DNA of 64,000 nt, taken from Castanea sativa (lineage: Eukaryota > Streptophyta > Magnoliopsida > Fagales > Fagaceae). The stretch spans positions 14,217,751 through 14,281,750 of the forward strand of contig NC_134020.1 of assembly GCF_040712315.1 (NCBI RefSeq), written 5' to 3'. Under the pieces are notes generated by a model that was not told the DNA's origin, searched no databases, and saw only the letters and a program-made list of their open reading frames with translations. The position numbers and the translations under genes are program-made. Of this stretch, positions 33,920-47,811 are shown one piece after another; the first letter of the stretch is position 1; the number at the start of each line of letters is the position of its first letter.

Positions 33920-36490
33920 TGTCACGCCCCGAACCCAACTATAAAGATAGGCACGTGACAACCGCCGCACGCTTATAAAGTAAGCACCTTACAAGCGTGC
34001 AAGGCTTTCTTAGCAACTAAAATTTATCCTCAAAAATTACATCAATTAAAAACAAAATGCCTCAACAATTTCTTTATGAATAGATCTCCAATAATTTAAT
34101 AGGAACAAAATCCAAACTTCATGTACATAATGCCAATTGACCAAAAATTATAAAACGATTGGAAGATCATCCAATCCCAAAATCACTAAGCTTCTTTTCC
34201 TGCTCACAACAAAACATCAAAGTTCCCAAAACTTGCTATTCTTCACAATCTGAAACTGGAGGGGAAAATGGGGTGAGCTGACTGATGGAAAAATGCATGT
34301 ACGCAGCGGAAAATAAACGGATCTACTTTATACGTAATTATTAACATGTACTATGTAAGTTTCATAATATAGAATAAGAGAGTGTACCTTGGAGCGGTGA
34401 ATTTCAAAACCGAAGATCAGAAGCACTTGGGAACACTTTCAATCTTCACTCCAATTCCACTAACGCCCAAGATGTGTGGTCTCTCAATCAGTTTCAAAGG
34501 GAGAATGATAGAGTATCTCACTCTCATATACACACATTTTCACAAAAATGTGTTCTTACAAATCTCTACAGAAAATTCTGTATGTTTCTCCATTTGTATC
34601 TAACTGATTATCTAATTAGGCTGGCCTTTTGGGCATTTCCAATTGGGCTTAAGTGTGTGGCTTGAAGTGGGATCAAAATGGACCAATAACACACTAGCTC
34701 TAATGGACATTGGGCTTTTCTGTCAACTCTTGACAAGTCCAAAGTTACCATTAACTATATTTAATACCACTATATAAATATAGTTGCACTCTAGGCCTTA
34801 TTTATAAATTATATCCCAAGACTTTATTGTACATGCAACCCCTTCATAAAATATTCGTAGTAATATAAAGTCATGAATGTAGACTGCCACTTTGTAAATT
34901 ACTACATCTTATCCTTGAGTTTCCGGTTTAATCCTTTAAGTTATTCATCATATATTTATGAAATCTAATTTCATAAATATATACTCTAGCAACAATTTAC
35001 TAGAGTAGTTAGGCCTAACATTCTGAATAACAAACCCATTAAACTTATCTCAAAGGAATATTTTATATCTCCGTTAAGAGACTATGAATTTCATCTTGAG
35101 AATATATGTTCCATCAACATTAAATGTGGTTGCCCAACATACTGAGGATTAAGAGTATATGACCAACTATGAATTCCATCTTGAGAATATATGTCACTCC
35201 TGATATATCAAAGCAACCTACATCTCATGATCAATTCCATTATTCTCTTAGGATTAAGAGTTCATGTAAATACAAGTCGTGAGTTTATTATTCATTTGAC
35301 AGTCGTTAGGAGAATAATAAATCTCACACAGGTCCAGTTCAATATGTTTTAACTCTTAAAACATATCAACATATTAGCTAGAAATCACCATTTTCATGAT
35401 CAAGACAAATCATCTTAGTTGATATGTTATAGTCTTCACAGATGAAATGCCCAATTTCATCACCGACTACGAACTTCATTTTGAGTTTACAAAGAACTTG
35501 TGATTTACATCTTTTGTGACTAAATCACATAAATCACATACAATGTATCTCATGGACTATATGATAATGCCCCAATATTCATGTTACCATGATTTTAGAT
35601 AATAATAAAACAAATTTATTAAACACAACATTAAGTCATACATAATGTCATAAATAATAACATAGATAGCATCATACAATAGGATTTGAGAGCACTAATC
35701 CTAACACTAACAACTTAATAAGTAACCAAAATCCTAATAAGTTTTGTTAAGCAATAGATCTGAAAAGTAATAAGATAGAATATGAATCTTCAAAACGTAT
35801 AATATACTATGGGTTTTCAAAAATTACTAAAGAAGTTTCGTAATTTTAAAATAATAAGTTGCAAATAGATCACATACTATAATCTTACAAATATAGCATA
35901 GATGGTTTAAAAAGTAGTCAATTTTTCATATATCAAAAGTTATAACTTATAATAGGTTCCAAAAATACATAAGCAGTTTTAATGACTTAAAATAGTTCAA
36001 ATACTCAAACAATTCCAAAATCAAATATGTAGTTCTAAGGACTCAAAATAGTTCAAATATTCAAACATAATTCATATTCTTAACAATCTTATGACTATGG
36101 TTATGCTACATGGACACAGAGAAAATAAATCAAATTCCTTCTTCGTTTACATCGTTAATCTCATATATATAAACAGTCTCACTATTGGCCAAAATATCTA
36201 CTAAAAAAATACTCTAGTTCCAAATAAAGCTTAAATTTGACAAGAAAGAGATTCGTAGGCTCTTACCTCAATTGTGCAGTCAAACCTTCTCTACTTCAGT
36301 CCTTTGGGTAATCTCCTCTCTCAAAATATCTCTCCATATACGGTGACTTAATAAGCTTATATATAACTAGGGTTTCAACCTTATTTTCTAAAAAATCCCT
36401 TATAATTATAAATTATAAAATTGGCCCCACAAAATAAATTTACTTAAATACCCCTCCTTTTAAATTCTTTTTTTTTTTTTGGGTATTACA
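33920..36490 (-). repeat. LTR-E, left LTR (genetic 3' LTR)
   Basis: It begins TGTCACGCCCCG and ends GGGTATTACA. It is split by the solo LTR-A at 34283-35706. Apart from that it is about 1.14 kb. It lacks the 5.2 kb present between 49041 and 54275 in the right LTR. Confidence 0.88.
34283..35706 (-). mobile_element. Solo LTR-A in the left LTR-E
   Basis: The 1424-bp LTR (plus orientation TGATGGAAAAATGC to ATCCTAACA) is flanked by CTGAC (34278) and CTAAC (35707), a 5-bp duplication with one change. The right LTR-E at about 48178 shows the unoccupied site (GAGCTGACAACTC). Inside, 35155-35191 partly repeats the GAATTCCATCTTGAGAATAT phrase. Confidence 0.9.
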
Positions 36491-37369
36491 ACTTATAAGA
36501 ATTCAGTCCTCTGAATTCATCACACATTGAACCAATTTATCACACTTCTGTTGCGCTACTCTAAAGCCACAATCGTATTGGTCTATACAAATTTATCTCC
36601 CATCACCACAGTAAGAGGAATTAAACCCAGTAAAAATGATAGTTTCTTCAATAAGTAATCTCCAATAATTCTAAATGGTGAAGGAGCCTCCAAGGTTGTG
36701 ATAAAAGAAAACCACAATCAAAGTCTACCATAAATCATTATGATCTAACATCCCATTGAGTTGTATATTACTTCCACTTAAATATAAGTTCAAACAAATT
36801 TCACAACATATGCATAGACTTTTCCTTCCTCAAAATTTGTAAAATAAAAATTTCCAAAGCAAATGGAGCCATGATGCTTCCACCACCGCATAATACAATA
36901 CCACTATCAAATCTCTTACTCAATTACCCATAGTTTAAGAACAACCATATTACAAAAAATATAAGATTCTTTAAAGATATACATATCACTAGTCTAAATA
37001 GCTCTCTAAGTTCCTTTCAATATGAATGAAAGTTCCAAGGCCCATTTGTTTAGATTAACCACAATAACTGATTTTCCATCAATTATTAATTTCAACAAAA
37101 TTCCAAGGCTTAAGTAGTCTCCAAAATTACAACAAGGGAAATCCACAATTTTGAGATTCACCATAGACCATTGAATGCTAGCATCCATTCAATTTTATAC
37201 CTCAAAATTATGTAGTGCATCCAAAGTTCCAATCCTTCCTAAGTTTAAAACTAATTTACAACATATGCGTATATCACTATATCTTTTCTTCCTCATGATT
37301 TGTAAGAAAAAGAAATTCCAAAATCTCCATAAATAATCAATTGAGAATTGATATGAGGTTTTCATAGAA
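36491..37369 (-). other. LTR-E internal region, left part
   Basis: AT-rich non-coding sequence. Short open frames here show no family features. It continues at 46342 after the copia insertion. Confidence 0.6.
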
Positions 37370-37374
37370 CCTCT

Positions 37375-38754
37375 TGTTGGGGTTTATGCCCTAAAATCCA
37401 ATTTATTGGAATGTCATAAATAATTAAATTGTTTAATTATATGAGACTATCTATAAATGAACTAATGGGACATTATCTTAGTCCATGAGATGCATTGTAT
37501 GTGATTTCTTTGATTTAGTCATAGAAGATGTAAATCACAAGTTCCTTGTACACTCAAAATGTAGTTCGTAGTCGGTGATGAAATTGGGCATTTCATCTAC
37601 GAAGACTATAACATATCAACTAAGATGATTTCTCTTGATCATGGAAGTGGAAACTTCTAGTTGGTATGTTGATATGTTTTAAGAGTTAAGACATATTGAA
37701 TTGGACCGCTGTGAGATTTATTATTCTCCTAACGACTTTCAAATGAATAATAAATCTCACGACTTCTATTTACGTCAACTCTAAATCCTAAGAGAATAAT
37801 GGACCTGATCATGAGATGTAGGCTGCTTTGATATATTAGGAGTGAGATCTATTAGTCACGATCAAAACTCAGTATGTTGGGCAGCCGCATTTAGTGTTGA
37901 TGGAATTCATAATCTCTTAATGGAGATATAAAATATTCCCTTGAAATAAGTTTAATGGGTTTAGTTATTCAGAGTGTTGGGCTCAACCACTTTAGTAAGG
38001 AGTTACTAAAATATATATTTATGAAATTGGATTTTATAAATATATGATGAATAACATAAAGGATTAAACCGGGTACTCAAGGATTAAAATGTAGTAATCT
38101 TCATAGTGGCAATCTATATTCATGACTTTGTATTACTACGAATATTTTAATGAAGAGGTTGCATGTATAATAAAGTCTTGGGATATAATTTATAGTTAAG
38201 GCCTAGAGTGCAACTATATTTATATAGTGGTATTAAATATAGTTAATGGTAACTTTGGACTTGTTAGAAGATGACAGAAAAGCCCAAGGCCCATTGGAGC
38301 TAGTGTCTTGTTGGTCCCTTTTGGTCCCACTTCAAGCCACATACTAGACCTCAATTGGTATGACCCAAAAGGCTAGCCCAATTAGATAATCAGTTATATA
38401 TAAGGAGAGTAAACATACAGAATTTCTTAAGACCTTTCATAAGAGTTTTTCATTAAGAACATACTAGGAATGAAATGGTTTGTATGTGAGTGTTGGACAC
38501 TCTCCTATTCTCTCCTTGGAAACTGATTGAGAGACCACACTTCTTGGACATCAAGTGGAATTGGAGTGAAGATTAAGAGTCTTCCCAAGTACTTCTATTC
38601 AGATTGTTTTGAATTTCACCATACCAAGATACGCTTTCTTGTTCTCAAATTCTGAAACTTACATAGCACATGTTATCAATTGGAAACGAAGTAGATCCAT
38701 TAATTTTCCGTTGCGTATGTTTTGTATGCAATACAAACATTTATTTTCCCAACA
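37375..38754 (+). repeat. 5' LTR of the full-length copia
   Basis: TGTTGGGGTTTATGCC to TTTTCCCAACA. A TATA-like TATATATAAG lies at 38395-38404. The hairpin at 37711-37760 is perfect. It differs from the 3' LTR at many positions, so the insertion is not recent. Confidence 0.93.
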
Positions 38755-38756
38755 AA

Positions 38757-38770
38757 TGGTATCAGAGCGG
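38757..38770 (+). other. Primer-binding site, tRNA-iMet type
   Basis: TGGTATCAGAGCGG begins 2 bases after the 5' LTR. Confidence 0.9.
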
Positions 38771-39059
38771 TCTTCAATTCGAATTTGTATAACATGTTTT
38801 GTGAGTTTTGGAATTAGAGATAATAGTTTCATGATGTTAGAAGACTATATATGCTTTTAATTTTCTGCATGGTTGTTGAAACTATGGTTTGATAAAAACT
38901 GATATTGATGTTATGATGTTATTTAAATTTGAATTTAAGTATGTTAAATTGATCTTTAAGGCTATAACATCAATGGAATTCAGTTTTGATATCAATCTCT
39001 GACTATTATGTTCATATAGTGGTTGTTTGTTCATGAAAAACCGTTGAAAACTGTCTGTA

Positions 39060-39300
39060 TCTGCTCTTTAAAAACTGAAAACACGGGTTTTTCGCGGGTT
39101 ACCTTCCCGTGAGGTTACTCGCGAAAAACGTCTCTGAAGCACAAAATTTTTCGCGGGTAAGCTTTACTCGCGATATAGTCACGAGACAGTCGCGAAAGCT
39201 TCTGTCTAATTTTTGTGTTTTCATTATTTCCTTAAACTCATTTTCACCGGAAGAGCTTAGTCACGTGATACTCGCGAAAATGCCACTGAAAGGAATTTTG
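39060..39300 (+). promoter_or_regulatory. CGCG-rich motif cluster in the copia leader
   Basis: Six CGCG sites occur in about 240 bases, mostly as CTCGCGAAA or TTCGCGGG, in an otherwise AT-rich leader. TTTTTCGCGGG and CTCGCGAAAAA can pair. Similar CTCGCGA words recur in LTR-D near 55560. CGCG is the core of known plant CAMTA-binding sites; a role here is inference. Confidence 0.4.
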
Positions 39301-41501
39301 AAATTTTCCTAAGTGTTTTCAAATGTATAAAGAGCAAGGTTATGTGTGATTAGATTACACATGTATCTAACTAAAAAACCTAATGAGATCAATTGTATTA
39401 GTTAAATGAAACTCTTAGTCCTAAATAGTTTGGGACTTGTCTTTTAAGAAACATTCTAACGAGATTAGAATAGTTGTATGATTGAAAGTCCTTAATTTAT
39501 TTTAATTAGAGGTTTTTTAATGAGATTAAAATTCTAATTAAAATTATATAGTTTCTAATGAGATTAGAACTTTTCATTTAGTATATTTAGGATAGAGTTC
39601 TATATAACTAATTTTTGATTCATTAGTATTTAAGGAATCCTAAATAGTTTAGGACTTCCATTTTAGTTAGTGATTCTAATGAGATTAGAATCTTCAACAA
39701 GTGCAAGGTTATTAGTTGTGATGGGATCACAATTATTTAAGAAAAACCCTATTAATGAGTGGGAGTGTTGAAATAACCATTTTGTTAAGTTTATTGTAAT
39801 GTGAATAGATACATTGTCTTGACTTCGAGTCTTGCATTTCATGCGGAGGGTATTTGCTTCACGGATTACAAGGTTAAACTTCTTTGTGATTGCGCAAATG
39901 TTCATTACGCTAAAGTGATGTGACTTAGTAACATCACATTGAATTTAAACAATTAAACACATATGATTTGTAGGGTTAAAATTGTGATTAGATCACAATG
40001 TTTTCAAAACAATCCACTTGTTTTAAAATTTCTAGCGGGAGAGAGATTCAAGGGTTGATTCTCACGGCCTCCATTGCTAGTTTATAGTAATGTGATTAGG
40101 CACCTCACCTTGGCGTATATGCCTTGCTCCCTTTGGAGGGTGTTTAATTCATGGTACTACAAGTTAAACTTCTTAATGATGGATGGAGTGTGTTTTTACA
40201 TTGAGAACGATCACGCTTCCGTGGAGTTACTTGGTGACTCACATAGATTCTAGGCAATGGTGTACACTAGACTAAGTTTAATGTTAACCTCCCTACGGAG
40301 TTATGTCATTATTACTTAGAGGCTAAAGGAAAAGCGAAAAATTATTTGTGTTTGGTAAGACTTACCATGATAGCATTAATAATGAGAATAATTCTCGCCT
40401 GATCATAGTGATTGGTATGATCTCGCTTTCGAGGAATATTAATTGCGGGATTAGGTTGTCATTGCACCTAGTATAGTATGTTTTTCGGGTTCCATACTAT
40501 ATGGTTATGGATGCAAAATATAATGTCCTTGTAATTATGTTCATAGTCTCAAAATAAAGTTGTCATAATTTTGTTCTCTAGCTACTATTTTAAATGAATC
40601 ACATTAACTAAGAAATAATTTTGGACATGGTGCTTAAAGGAGCTGAAGTACATATTTATGTTTCGATTCAGCATTGTCATAATTTCCTATCCATAATGCA
40701 TTGATGGATGATGGCTTATGATATGATCATAGTCTCCATTGAAATGCTAATATGTTACATTGGCTTCTATATCAATTGTGCTACAGCATGAGATGCAAGA
40801 GTTAGTACTAGATTTAGACTTTGTATTAAGTCTAAATGAGATGTTTGGTATAAATATCATGCTACTAGATGATATTCAATATAAGTCATATTGAGTGCCA
40901 AGAAAAGCTTAAGGAGTTCCAATTCTATATCATTTTATGAAAATATTTTGATTTTAAAATGAATTGGAATTCTTGGATGTAGAGATTAGATGTTAATCTC
41001 ATATGGATATGATCCACAAGTCCTTGATAGAATCATTTGATCAATTCAGACTATTTTGAAAATAAATTTTTATTTATTATTTTATTTGAATTGATGACTG
41101 GGTTCTACGCAAAGGAAGACATTCTTAAAGCTAAGGCTAGAATCAATATGATTTAATTCAAATTCTTAGCCTAGACTGAAATGAAAAGGTGGTAAGAAAA
41201 GGAATTAAAATACCAAACAATTGGACAAGATAGTTGCCCTAATAGTTGCCAAAAGGAAATTAGACACATAAGTATGACCAAAAGGAAAGTGTTTCTGGTT
41301 TGGTAATGCTAAGCTTTTTCCATGATTGTTTTCTGGATGGAAAATTTGCATGTTTTACTTTTTAAAGAGAAAGTTTCCATCCTTTGGTATTGTATGTTTT
41401 GACACTTATCTAGATCTTATTAATCTAAATGGTTTTCAATATTTGTGAAAGATGGGCTTTTAGAACCATTGTTTTGTTATATTCTCAATCTACAAATTCT
41501 G
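39301..41501 (+). other. Copia leader and decayed gag region
   Basis: A long AT-rich leader with repeated ‘TAATGAGATTAGAAT’ phrases (39450-39690) is followed by degenerate gag-like sequence up to the solo LTR insertion. I could not define a gag frame. Parts are shared with the minus-strand host copia at 33000-33919 and 54675-55540. Confidence 0.45.
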
Positions 41502-42897
41502 TGATGGAAGTATGCATGTGCGCAGTGGAAAAATGACGGATCTACTTCATTCAAAAAAGTTAACATGTACTATATAAGTTTCAGAATTTGAGAACGAGAG
41601 AGTGTACCTTGGAGTGGTGAATTTCAAAACTGAAGATTAAAATCGCTTGGGAACACTTTCAATCTTCACTCCAATTCCACTAACGCTCAAGATGTGTGGT
41701 CTCTCAATCAGTTCCAAAGGGAGAATGTCAAAGTATCTAATACTTCTTCACACACTTCACAATCGTGTTCTTACAAAATCTCTATAGAAAATTCTGTATA
41801 TTTTTCCCTTTGTGTCTAACTGATTATCTAATTGGGCTGGCCTTTTGGGCCTTTCCAATTGGGCTTAAGTGTGTGGCTTGGAGTGGGACCAAAAGGGACC
41901 AATAAGACTCTAGCTCCAATGGGCCTTGGGCTTTTCTGTCAACTCTTGACAAGTCCAAAGTTACCATTAACTATATTTAATATCACTATATAAATATAGT
42001 TGCACTCTAGGCCTTATCTATAAATTATATCCCAAGACTTTATTATACATGCAACCCCTTCATAAAATATTCGTAGTAACACAAAGTCATAAATGTAGAC
42101 TGCTAGTTTGTAAATTACTACATCTTATCCTTGAGTACTCGGTTTAATCCTTTAACTTATTCATCATATATTTATGAAATCCAATCTCATAAATATATAC
42201 TCTAGTAACTATTTACTAAAGTAGTTAGGCCTAACATTCTGAATAACAAACCCATTAAACTTATCTCAAGGGAATATTTTGTATCTTCGTTAAGAGACTA
42301 TGAATTCCATCTTGAGAATATATGTTCCATCAACATTAAATGTGGTTGCCCAACATACTGAGGTTTTGACCGTAACTCTAGATCTCACTCCTGATATATC
42401 AAAGTAACCTACACCTCATGATCAAGTCCATTATTCTCTCAGGATTAAGAGTTCATGCAAATATAAGTTGTGAGTTTATTATTCATTTGACAATCGTTAG
42501 GAGAATAATAAATCTCACACCGGTCTAGTTCAATATGTTTTAACTCTTAAAACATATCAACATATCAACTAGAAATCTCCATTTCCATGATCAAGACAAA
42601 TCATCTTAGTTGATATATTATAGTCTTCGCAGATGAAATGTCCAATTTCATCATTGACTATGAACTAAAATTATGAGTTTACAAAGAACTTGTGATTTAT
42701 ATCTTCTGTGACTTTTCACATAAATCGCATACTATGCATCTCATGGACTATATGATAATGTCTCAATATTCATGTTACCATTATTTTAGATAATAGCAAA
42801 TCAACTTTATTAAACACAACATTAAGTCATACATAATGTCATACATAATAAAATAAATAGTATCATACAATAGGATTTAAGCGCACACATCCTAACA
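41502..42897 (-). mobile_element. Solo LTR-A nested in the copia internal region
   Basis: The 1396-bp LTR (TGATGGAAGTATGC to ATCCTAACA in plus orientation) is flanked by TTCTG on both sides (41497-41501 and 42898-42902). This is the deepest nesting level in the window. Confidence 0.95.
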
Positions 42898-43079
42898 TTC
42901 TGTTTAGAGGATAATATGATCTAGGGTTTCTTTATTGTAAAGGAATATATTTTCAATAACTTATTTAAGTCAGTGCATACATGAAAGAGGAATAAGACTC
43001 TTTTAGAAATAGTAAAGTACATGATTAGTATTTCCATTTGCTTATTTCTTTTGCAGATATACACTATGTATTACTATAC

Positions 43080-44940
43080 ATTTTCTAAAATTGATTTCAA
43101 AAGTTTTTTCCTAAGACATTTATCAAATTGTGGATTGGGTGAAAACCTAGTATTTGATACTTCCACTTTTGGAAATGTCCAGCACTTGTGCTAGATAGGA
43201 AGTCTAACAAATTGAAATCAAAAGGTAGAAAAATGTGTGTTTATGATGTTTATCCAAAAGGAATTGCAAAAGGTTATTTTGGTAGTCATGAAGATGACAA
43301 GATGTTTGTAAAGTACAATTACAAAGTTATTGATGATGATGACTATGTGAATAATCTTAAAGCTAAACGTAGATTTATTCTAGAAGACAAATGTCAGAAT
43401 TTGTTGTAAGACAACTATAAAATACATTTAGAAATGAGATGGTTGTATTAGATACACCATAAAGCATTATTCTATATATATAGCTAGTACACCAGTACAA
43501 TATCGTAGTGGGAGGATTATCAATTATCAAAGAAATTCATACTGTTGGAATAAACTTTTGAAGTCATTCCACAAGGATATGAATTTGATCCTCGGTCCTA
43601 CGTAGAGGCAATAGATGATATGAATATGGATTACTAGATCAAGGTTATGTAAATAGAATTAGACTCTATTTAAAGTCTAGAACTTGTAGAGGCGCCTAAT
43701 GGCATTAAGCCTATTGTTCTCAAATAGGTCTACAAGAAAAGTGAGATTGATATAATTGAAGGTGCAAACCTTCAAAGTCAAGACTAGTGGTGAAAAGATT
43801 TATTCAAAAAGAAATGGTTCGACTATGAAAAGATTTTTTCACCAATAGTAAAGTTTGACTCTATCTAGATTCTCTTATCCATTATATTTCATTTGGATGA
43901 AATATGGCAATGGCTATCAACAAAGCTTCTTTTAGTAGCATAGCAATCTTGAGGAAGACATCTATATAATGTAACTAGACTTGTACATAGCAAAAGGAAA
44001 CAGTAGTGTTTAGTATGCAAGTTGCTTAAATTCCATTTATGGACTAAAGCAAGCATCTAAATCATTAAATATCATCTTTGATCAAGAAATCAAATTGTTT
44101 GATTTTAATGAAGTATTAAAGGGCCTTATGTGTGTAAAAGCTATATAGAATAATAAATTTCTTAATGTATGTTGATGACATTCTAATCATTTAGAATGAT
44201 GTGGAGTTATTGTCATCAATGGAGTTTTATGTTGTCTAATCCAGTTTGATATAAAGTACTTGGGAAAGACTAGTCACATCCTAAGAATTAAACTTTGTTA
44301 AAATTCAGAAATTGGGATGTTGGGTCTATCTCAAATTGCTTAAATAGATTAGATTCGAGCCAAGTATAGCATGTAATGCTTCAAGAAAGGATTCTTTCCT
44401 TTTAAGTTTGAAGTTCTTTTATATAGGACTATAGTCCTAAGACATATAAAAGGATAAGCATATTCAGATGGTTCCTTATATCAAATCAGTAGGAAGTCTT
44501 TATGTTATGCTATATACTAGACTAAATATCTATTTTGCAGTGGGCATGGTAAGCAAATATCAATTGAATCAAATTTCACTTAATTTAGTGGGAGTAAAAC
44601 ATATACTCAAATATCTTAGGAGAATGAGGGATTATGTGCTTGTCCACCAGAGTGAGGTTTTGATGGTCACTGGATGTACAAATACTGATTTGTAGTTTGA
44701 TTGTGATTCATGAAGTTGGACTTCAAGATATGTGTTCATCCTAGGTGGTGAAGATACGCATTAAGTGTAAATAGTATCATCTCATTAGAGAGATATGAGT
44801 ACATGAGAAGTAGTAGTAAAAAAGATAATTCATGTAATAAATCTGGCTGAAACTTGTTTTCAAACCTTGCCTTAGAGTGACTATGAATTACTCTAAAGGG
44901 AGATAAATATCGGATATATGGTAAGTCGTCTTTGCGGGCA
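43080..44940 (+). pseudogene. pol: Copia pol pseudogene: integrase C-end, RT, RNase H
   Basis: The integrase C-terminal block appears at 43188-43409 (VYPKGIAKGYFGSHEDDKMF). RT begins near 43560 with LVEAPNGIKPI-like sequence in broken frames. The catalytic MYVDDILII is still intact at about 44165-44190. The RT end/RNase H start reads IKSVGSLYVMLYTRLNIYFA and LVGVKHILKYLRRMRDYVLV at 44468-44695. Many stops and frameshifts are present, and sequence after the RNase H GCTNTDL block is fragmentary. The protease and integrase core are not recognisable. Confidence 0.85.
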
Positions 44941-44950
44941 AGTGGGAGAT

Positions 44951-46341
44951 TGTTGGGATTTATGCCCTAAAATCCAATTTATTGGCATGTCATAAATAAT
45001 TAAATTGTTTAATTATATGAGACTGGCTATAAATGAACTAATGGGACATTATCTTAGTCCACGAGATGCATTGTATGTGATTTAGTTACAGAAAATGTAA
45101 ATCACAAGTTCCTTGTAAACTCAAAATGTAGTTCGTAGTCGGTGATGAAATTGGGCGTTTCATCTACGAAGGCTGTAACATATCAACTAAGATGATTTGT
45201 CTTGATCATGGAAATGGAAACTTCTAGTTGGTATGTTGATATGCTTTAAGAGTTAAGACATATTGAACTGGACTGCTGTGAGGTTTATTATTCTTCTAAC
45301 GACTTTCAAATGAATAATAAAACTCACGACTTCTATTTACGTCAACTCTAAATCCTAAGAGAATAATGGACCTGATTATGAGATGTAGGCTGCTTTGATA
45401 TATCAGGAGTGAGATCTATTAGTCACGGCCAAAACCTCAGTATGTTGGGTAGTCGCATTTAGTGTTGATGGAACATATATTCTCAAGATGAAATTCATAA
45501 TCTCTTAACAGAGATATAAAATATTCCCTTGAGATAAGTTTAATGGGTTTAGTTATTCAGAGTGTTGGGCCCAACCACTTTAGTAAGGAGTTACTAAAGT
45601 ATATATTTATGAAATTGGATTTTATAAATATATGATGAATAACATAAAGGATTAAACCGAGTACTCAAGGATTAAAATGTAGTAATCTTCAAAGTGGCAG
45701 TTTATATTCATGACTTTGTATTTCTACGAATATTTTAATGAAGGGTTGCATGTATAATAAAGTCTTGGGATATAATTTATAGTTAAGGCCTAGAGTGCAA
45801 CTATATTTATATAGTGGTATTAAATATAGTAAATGGTAATTTTGAACTTGTCAAGAGTTGACAGAAAAGCACAAGACCCGTTGAAGCTAGTGTCTTATTG
45901 GTCCCTTTTGGTCCCACTCCAAGCCACATACTAAAGCCCAATTGGTATGACCCAAAAGGCTAGCCTAACTAGATAATCAGTTATATTTAAGGAGAGTAAA
46001 CATACAGAATTTTAGAAGACCATTCATAAGGGTTTTTCATTTAGAACATACTAGGAATGAAATGGTTTGTATATGAGTGTTGGACACTCTCCTATTCTCT
46101 CCTTGGAAACTAATTGAGAGACCACACTTCTTGGGCATCAAGTGGAATTGGAGTGAAGATTGAGAGTCTTCCCAAGTACTTCTATTCAGATTGTTTTGAA
46201 GTTCACCATACCAAGGTACGCTTTCTTGTTCTCAAATTCTGAAACTTACATAGCACATGTTATCAATTGCGAATGAAGTAAATCCGTTAATTTTCCGCTG
46301 CGTATGTTTTGTATGCGATACAAACATGTATTTTCCCAACA
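44951..46341 (+). repeat. 3' LTR of the full-length copia
   Basis: TGTTGGGATTTATGCCC to TTTTCCCAACA, 1391 bp, collinear with the 5' LTR. The hairpin stem at 45278-45293 has one A-to-G change and an opposing T-to-A change that do not restore pairing. Confidence 0.93.
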
Positions 46342-47799
46342 CCTCTATCTTAACCATAAATTATCTTCTCAAATAAGCAACATTTATTCACCCTTAATCT
46401 CCAAATGATACTTGGGCTGGAACTCATTGAAGAGCTGGGTTCCTTATAATTACATTGCCTACTATGAAAAAAAATCCTTAAGTATACATCGGCTAGAAGG
46501 GAATAGTCCATGAAGTATCTCAAACCCTCTTTTTTTTTTTCTTTTTTTTTCCTTCTTTAACTTGCCGATAATATTGTGCAAGGAACCTAGAACTTAGAAT
46601 ACAATGCAATTTATAATCATTAACCATCTGCCAATATAAAACAAAAGGTACCAGAATTGACTATAATTCAAATTGTAATAGTATTTTAAAACAAACTCTC
46701 TTGCCACCCAAAACCTTCAATATCCAATCAAAATTATGGTTCACTAGTCCAATTCAATACTACCACGTTCTTGTGTTGTATCCACCTTATTTTTTTAATT
46801 GAGCCAATCCATTAACTCTTATCCATTAAAATTCAAAGAATTACATTTCTAGCATCAAAACTTATTCCCCATGATATTAAACAATCCTCCAAGTCCATAG
46901 AAAGAAAATTAGGGCCTCAAACTTCTAAGTAACAAAACATGTCTCAAAAACATTTAGGGACTACCTCACACATAAATTAGGCTATGGTAGTCCATGTAGG
47001 TCAACCCTAACAAGAACAATGATCCAAAAGAAAGTCAGTCCTTAACATTAGAATCCAAGGAAATCCACTGATATATTATTGAATTCTTTAAACACCCTTA
47101 GAATTCATTTCATAAAATATAATATAATGTGAACTACAACAACCACAAATTGATTTTTCCCTCACACTACAAATTTTCATAGCTCTAACATCAAACCTTA
47201 ACCCCTAAATAATGTTCTGCAATTTCCAATTAACTAAAAATGATCAAGCACGCCAAATTCTGGATAGGACATATAGTAAACTATCATTCAATAATTAGAC
47301 CTATGAGAATCTCCTACAGATCAAACTAACCTTAGGTAGGTCAACTATATTAGGCAAAACTATCAAATGACTTTACAGAAGATTAGTCACAAAATAGCAG
47401 GAAGATTTCCTTTGCTTGTTCTTTTCTCACTCTCTTTTCCTTTTTAATAAGAAGAAGAAGTTTTAGTAACCAATCTGATCAATTACAAGATTTTTAAGAG
47501 TAAAATACACCCACTTAATACTAGTATAAGAACATAGAAGTATATCAATTAAAATCCTCCTTTTTTGTTTTATGAGTCATGTAGGCATAACCCAAGAGAC
47601 GTAAATATCAAATCCTTCAAATATGACCTAACAAATCATCATATGATGGAACCTCACTTACACTTCTCATCAAGTCATCAAAAGAACACTATCTATGACC
47701 TAATAACATTTATAAACAATAACTAGAATTGGAATGCTTAGGGCACAGATTTCATTCTATATCAAAACCTAGCATAAAGTCTACAAGATCATAACCGAA
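46342..47799 (-). other. LTR-E internal region, right part
   Basis: AT-rich non-coding sequence. On the minus strand this is the leader downstream of the PBS. No gag is seen. Confidence 0.6.
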
Positions 47800-47811
47800 G
47801 CTCTAATACCA
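47800..47811 (-). other. Primer-binding site of LTR-E
   Basis: GCTCTAATACCA is the complement of TGGTATTAGAGC, a one-base variant of the tRNA-iMet site, 7 bases from the LTR that starts at 47819. Confidence 0.75.

Larger units (their letters stand above)
37375..46341 (+). mobile_element. Full-length LTR-A Ty1/copia retrotransposon, decayed
   Basis: It has a 5' LTR at 37375-38754 (1380 bp), a PBS at 38757-38770 (TGGTATCAGAGCGG), an internal region, a PPT (AGTGGGAGAT at 44941-44950) and a 3' LTR at 44951-46341 (1391 bp). CCTCT duplications stand at 37370-37374 and 46342-46346. A minus-strand solo LTR-A lies at 41502-42897. The order IN-RT-RNase H marks it as copia. All coding sequence is broken. 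Confidence 0.95.

Noticed and set aside
38757..38770. Short tRNA-like sequences at primer-binding sites.
   Set aside because: They are 12-18-base complements to tRNA 3' ends; no cloverleaf surrounds them.
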